This document shows positions 62,068-64,000 of a stretch of DNA of 64,000 bases, piece by piece; positions within the stretch are counted from its first letter, which is position 1, and the number at the start of each line of letters is the position of its first letter. The stretch comes from Aphodosoma sp045631465 (lineage in GTDB: Bacteria; Bacteroidota; Bacteroidia; Bacteroidales; Paludibacteraceae), in assembly GCA_045631465.1 (NCBI GenBank), contig JAZQUV010000033.1, positions 1 to 64,000 on the forward strand, in the 5' to 3' direction. The position numbers and the translations under genes were made by a program. The notes beneath the pieces are model-generated. The model saw only the letters and a list, made by a program, of their open reading frames with translations. It was not told the origin of the DNA and made no database searches.

Positions 62068-63552
62068 CTATTCCATCGCTATGCGCACTTGCTTCAATGC
62101 CTCTTCGTTGTCGGTGATAATCAATATTTTATCGCCAACCATAAGGTGTGTGTTGCCTCGCGGAATGAAATAGTTATGATTGCGTTTCACCATTGCCACA
62201 AGCGTGTTATCCGGAATAGTAATATCCATCAAGCGGTCGCCCTCGGCTATCATCTTCGCTGTCACAGTCATTTCACTCATTGCCGACTTAATCTCATCCG
62301 AAAATTCCACATCAAACTCTTTCAATTTCACCTTCTTCTTCATTGGCAAATCAAGTTTAAGCCAACGCGCCACCTGAGGTATCATCGTGCCTTGGAATAC
62401 CAACGACAAAATAGTGATAAAGAACACAATATTAAACATCGTATTGGCATTCTCTACCCCAGCAATCATCGGATATGTAGCAAAAATAATAGGCACTGCC
62501 CCTCGCAATCCCACAAATGATGTAAAGATTCGCCCGTTGAACGTAAATTTACGGAATGGCAACATCGACAACATCACCGACAACGGACGCGAAACAAATA
62601 TCATAAACACACCGACCAAAATACCTATCCCTGCCACTGGCAACAATTCCGACGGATTCACCAATAAACCAAGCGACAAGAACATCACTATCTGAAACAA
62701 CCACGTAAGACCGTCAAAAAACTTCATCGAACTGCGCTTATGCACAAATCTACTGTTGCCCAAAAACAATCCACCTATATATACAGCCAAATAACCATTA
62801 CCGCCAATCCATGTCGTGAAACCGAAAATAAACAACATCACCGATATAAGCAATACCGAATATAAAGCATCGTTGGTCAAATCTATACGATTGATAATGC
62901 GTTTCGACAATCGTCCGAGCAAATAACCACACACCATGCCAAGTGCAAACTGCTCCACAAAGAGCCACACCACCTCTATGGCGCTCACATCTGGCATATT
63001 CAACAATTGCAACAACACAATAGTCAACATATACGCCATCGGGTCGTTACTACCCGACTCCAACTCCAACAAAGGACGCAAATTCTCTTTCAGCGCCAAG
63101 TTCTTCGACCTCAATATCGAGAATACCGATGCCGAATCGGTCGACGACATCGTTGCTGCCAACAACAACGACTCAACAAACGAAAACGATACTGCCGTAA
63201 ACCAACCATTCGTGATCCAATATATAAACCCACCGGTCATCAATGCCGTAAGCAACACCCCTAGCGTTGCCAATGTCAATCCTGGCAACAAAACTGGCTT
63301 AATATCGTCTATTTTTGTATCCATACCGCCCGAAAACAATATGACATTCAACGCTATCACACCTATACTCTGTGCCACTTGAGGTGAATGAAAATCAATC
63401 CATCCAAGGCCTTCATTTCCCACCAAACATCCCAAAAACAAGAACATCAAAAGGGTGGGCACACCAAATCTATGTCCTGCCTTACCAAGTATAATACTCA
63501 CAAAAAGCAATATACCTGCCAACAACAAGAAAAATTCGAAAGACAATTCCAT
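62068..63552 (-). CDS. K+/H+ antiporter, NhaP2-like (CPA1) with RCK_C domain
   Basis: 494 residues from the ATG at 63552 (MELSFEFFLLLAGILLFVS). About twelve membrane spans up to residue ~385. The transport motif region SSTDSASVFSIL contains the Asp of CPA1 exchangers. The last ~90 residues form a TrkA-C/RCK_C regulatory domain (LMDITIPDNTLVAMVKRN, then LMVGDKILIITD). It should exchange K+ or Na+ for H+. Begins 11 nt after the sirtuin stop, so the two genes are coupled. Confidence 0.9.
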   Translation of the reverse strand: MELSFEFFLLLAGILLFVSIILGKAGHRFGVPTLLMFLFLGCLVGNEGLGWIDFHSPQVAQSIGVIALNVILFSGGMDTKIDDIKPVLLPGLTLATLGVLLTALMTGGFIYWITNGWFTAVSFSFVESLLLAATMSSTDSASVFSILRSKNLALKENLRPLLELESGSNDPMAYMLTIVLLQLLNMPDVSAIEVVWLFVEQFALGMVCGYLLGRLSKRIINRIDLTNDALYSVLLISVMLFIFGFTTWIGGNGYLAVYIGGLFLGNSRFVHKRSSMKFFDGLTWLFQIVMFLSLGLLVNPSELLPVAGIGILVGVFMIFVSRPLSVMLSMLPFRKFTFNGRIFTSFVGLRGAVPIIFATYPMIAGVENANTMFNIVFFITILSLVFQGTMIPQVARWLKLDLPMKKKVKLKEFDVEFSDEIKSAMSEMTVTAKMIAEGDRLMDITIPDNTLVAMVKRNHNYFIPRGNTHLMVGDKILIITDNEEALKQVRIAME

Positions 63553-63563
63553 AACTACAAAAA

Positions 63564-64000
63564 TCAATGATTATCTATAATATTTTCTACAAGTTTTGGC
63601 ACACCTATAGCAGCTCGTTCTGCTATATAAGTAATCCTATTCGGAATTCTAGGTGCATTAAATGCCGCATTTGTGTCGTTCACTGCTGGGTCGACAATAT
63701 ATATCGGCACATCCCGACGCACAAAGTTCACCAACGAAGCCGCAGGATAAACATTGAGCGACGTACCCACTATAATCAACACATCAGCCTTTTCGGTTAT
63801 CTCAATAGCCTTTTCGAGCATAGGCACCGACTCACCAAAAAACACCACAAACGGTCGCAACAACGACCCATCGGGATGTCGTTCATCCATTTTCTGTTCC
63901 CATCCCTCTATATCCACTGTCGCCATCTCGTTCCACGAACTACGCAACTTACGCAACTCGCCATGCAAATGCACCACATTCTTGCTACCTGCGCGCTCAT
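63564..64000 (-). CDS. Sir2-family NAD-dependent deacylase, 5' part beyond window edge
   Basis: The frame is open through the right edge; visible residues begin ERAGSKNVVHLHGELRK. The His of VVHLHGEL is the sirtuin catalytic base. PFVVFFGESVPM and IIVGTSLNVYPAASLV are sirtuin motifs. No cysteine pairs follow HGEL, where most sirtuins bind structural zinc, so this belongs to the zinc-less Bacteroidota type. The N-terminal NAD-binding part is outside the window. Confidence 0.88.
   Translation of the reverse strand, partial: ERAGSKNVVHLHGELRKLRSSWNEMATVDIEGWEQKMDERHPDGSLLRPFVVFFGESVPMLEKAIEITEKADVLIIVGTSLNVYPAASLVNFVRRDVPIYIVDPAVNDTNAAFNAPRIPNRITYIAERAAIGVPKLVENIIDNH

Overview
The window looks like a chromosomal segment of a Bacteroidales bacterium (phylum Bacteroidota), AT-rich and without rRNA, prophage or insertion sequences. 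The evidence is: many Bacteroidota-type promoters (TTTG, 19-20 nt, TAnnTTTG) next to genes whose starts lack Shine-Dalgarno sites; a type IX secretion pair (PorU sortase, PorV barrel); a V/A-type ATPase operon with a DUF2764 protein; and families largely confined to the phylum (Porin_10-like porin, DUF4293, LolA-like chaperone, BT0820-like HAD protein).

Layout. 1-1.8 kb: an AAA ATPase and a RloB/TOPRIM-like protein, a likely AbiL-type anti-phage pair that runs off the left edge. 2-4.5 kb: zinc alcohol dehydrogenase, short-chain dehydrogenase and DUF5714 protein in one operon. 4.6-8.6 kb: Sel1-YgjP-like metallopeptidase, SRPBCC protein, shikimate kinase, GNAT acetyltransferase, tRNA-Leu(CAA) and an alpha/beta hydrolase. 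8.6-15.3 kb: a complete thiamin operon (thiS, thiE, thiG, thiC, thiH, thiF, TenI-ThiD fusion) behind a TPP riboswitch and intrinsic terminator. 15.5-23.7 kb: V-type ATPase operon (E, DUF2764, A, B, D, I, K), whose proteolipid carries a complete Na+-type binding signature. 24-29 kb: PhnA-like protein and SbcDC nuclease. 29.1-31.2 kb: a small accessory gap with two orphan ORFs, several repeat types and a nuclease remnant. 31.2-37 kb: tgt, an LptF/G permease and mfd. 37-46 kb (minus strand): porU, porV, ispF, ftsK and a LolA-like chaperone, preceded by an FAH-family hydrolase. 46-53.5 kb (minus): DEAD-box helicase, rfbD, lytic transglycosylase, udk, tyrS, a lipoprotein and a PD-(D/E)XK nuclease. 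53.6-56.2 kb: recR and small membrane/HAD genes. 56.2-64 kb: porin, recQ, DUF1015 protein, a CPA1-type antiporter and a sirtuin cut by the right edge.

The most unusual layer is non-coding. All six spacers of the V-ATPase operon are built from short degenerate tandem repeats, usually arranged as imperfect dyads, and similar dyads lie at 30463-30576 and 50139-50237. A second layer is a dispersed intergenic family with the core GCAACCTTCAAGCAACCT. It appears as three ~105-bp elements (two of them bracketing recR), as two elements bounded by inverted repeats, and as a 39-bp repeat pair. All functions are inferred from sequence reading only; no database search was run.
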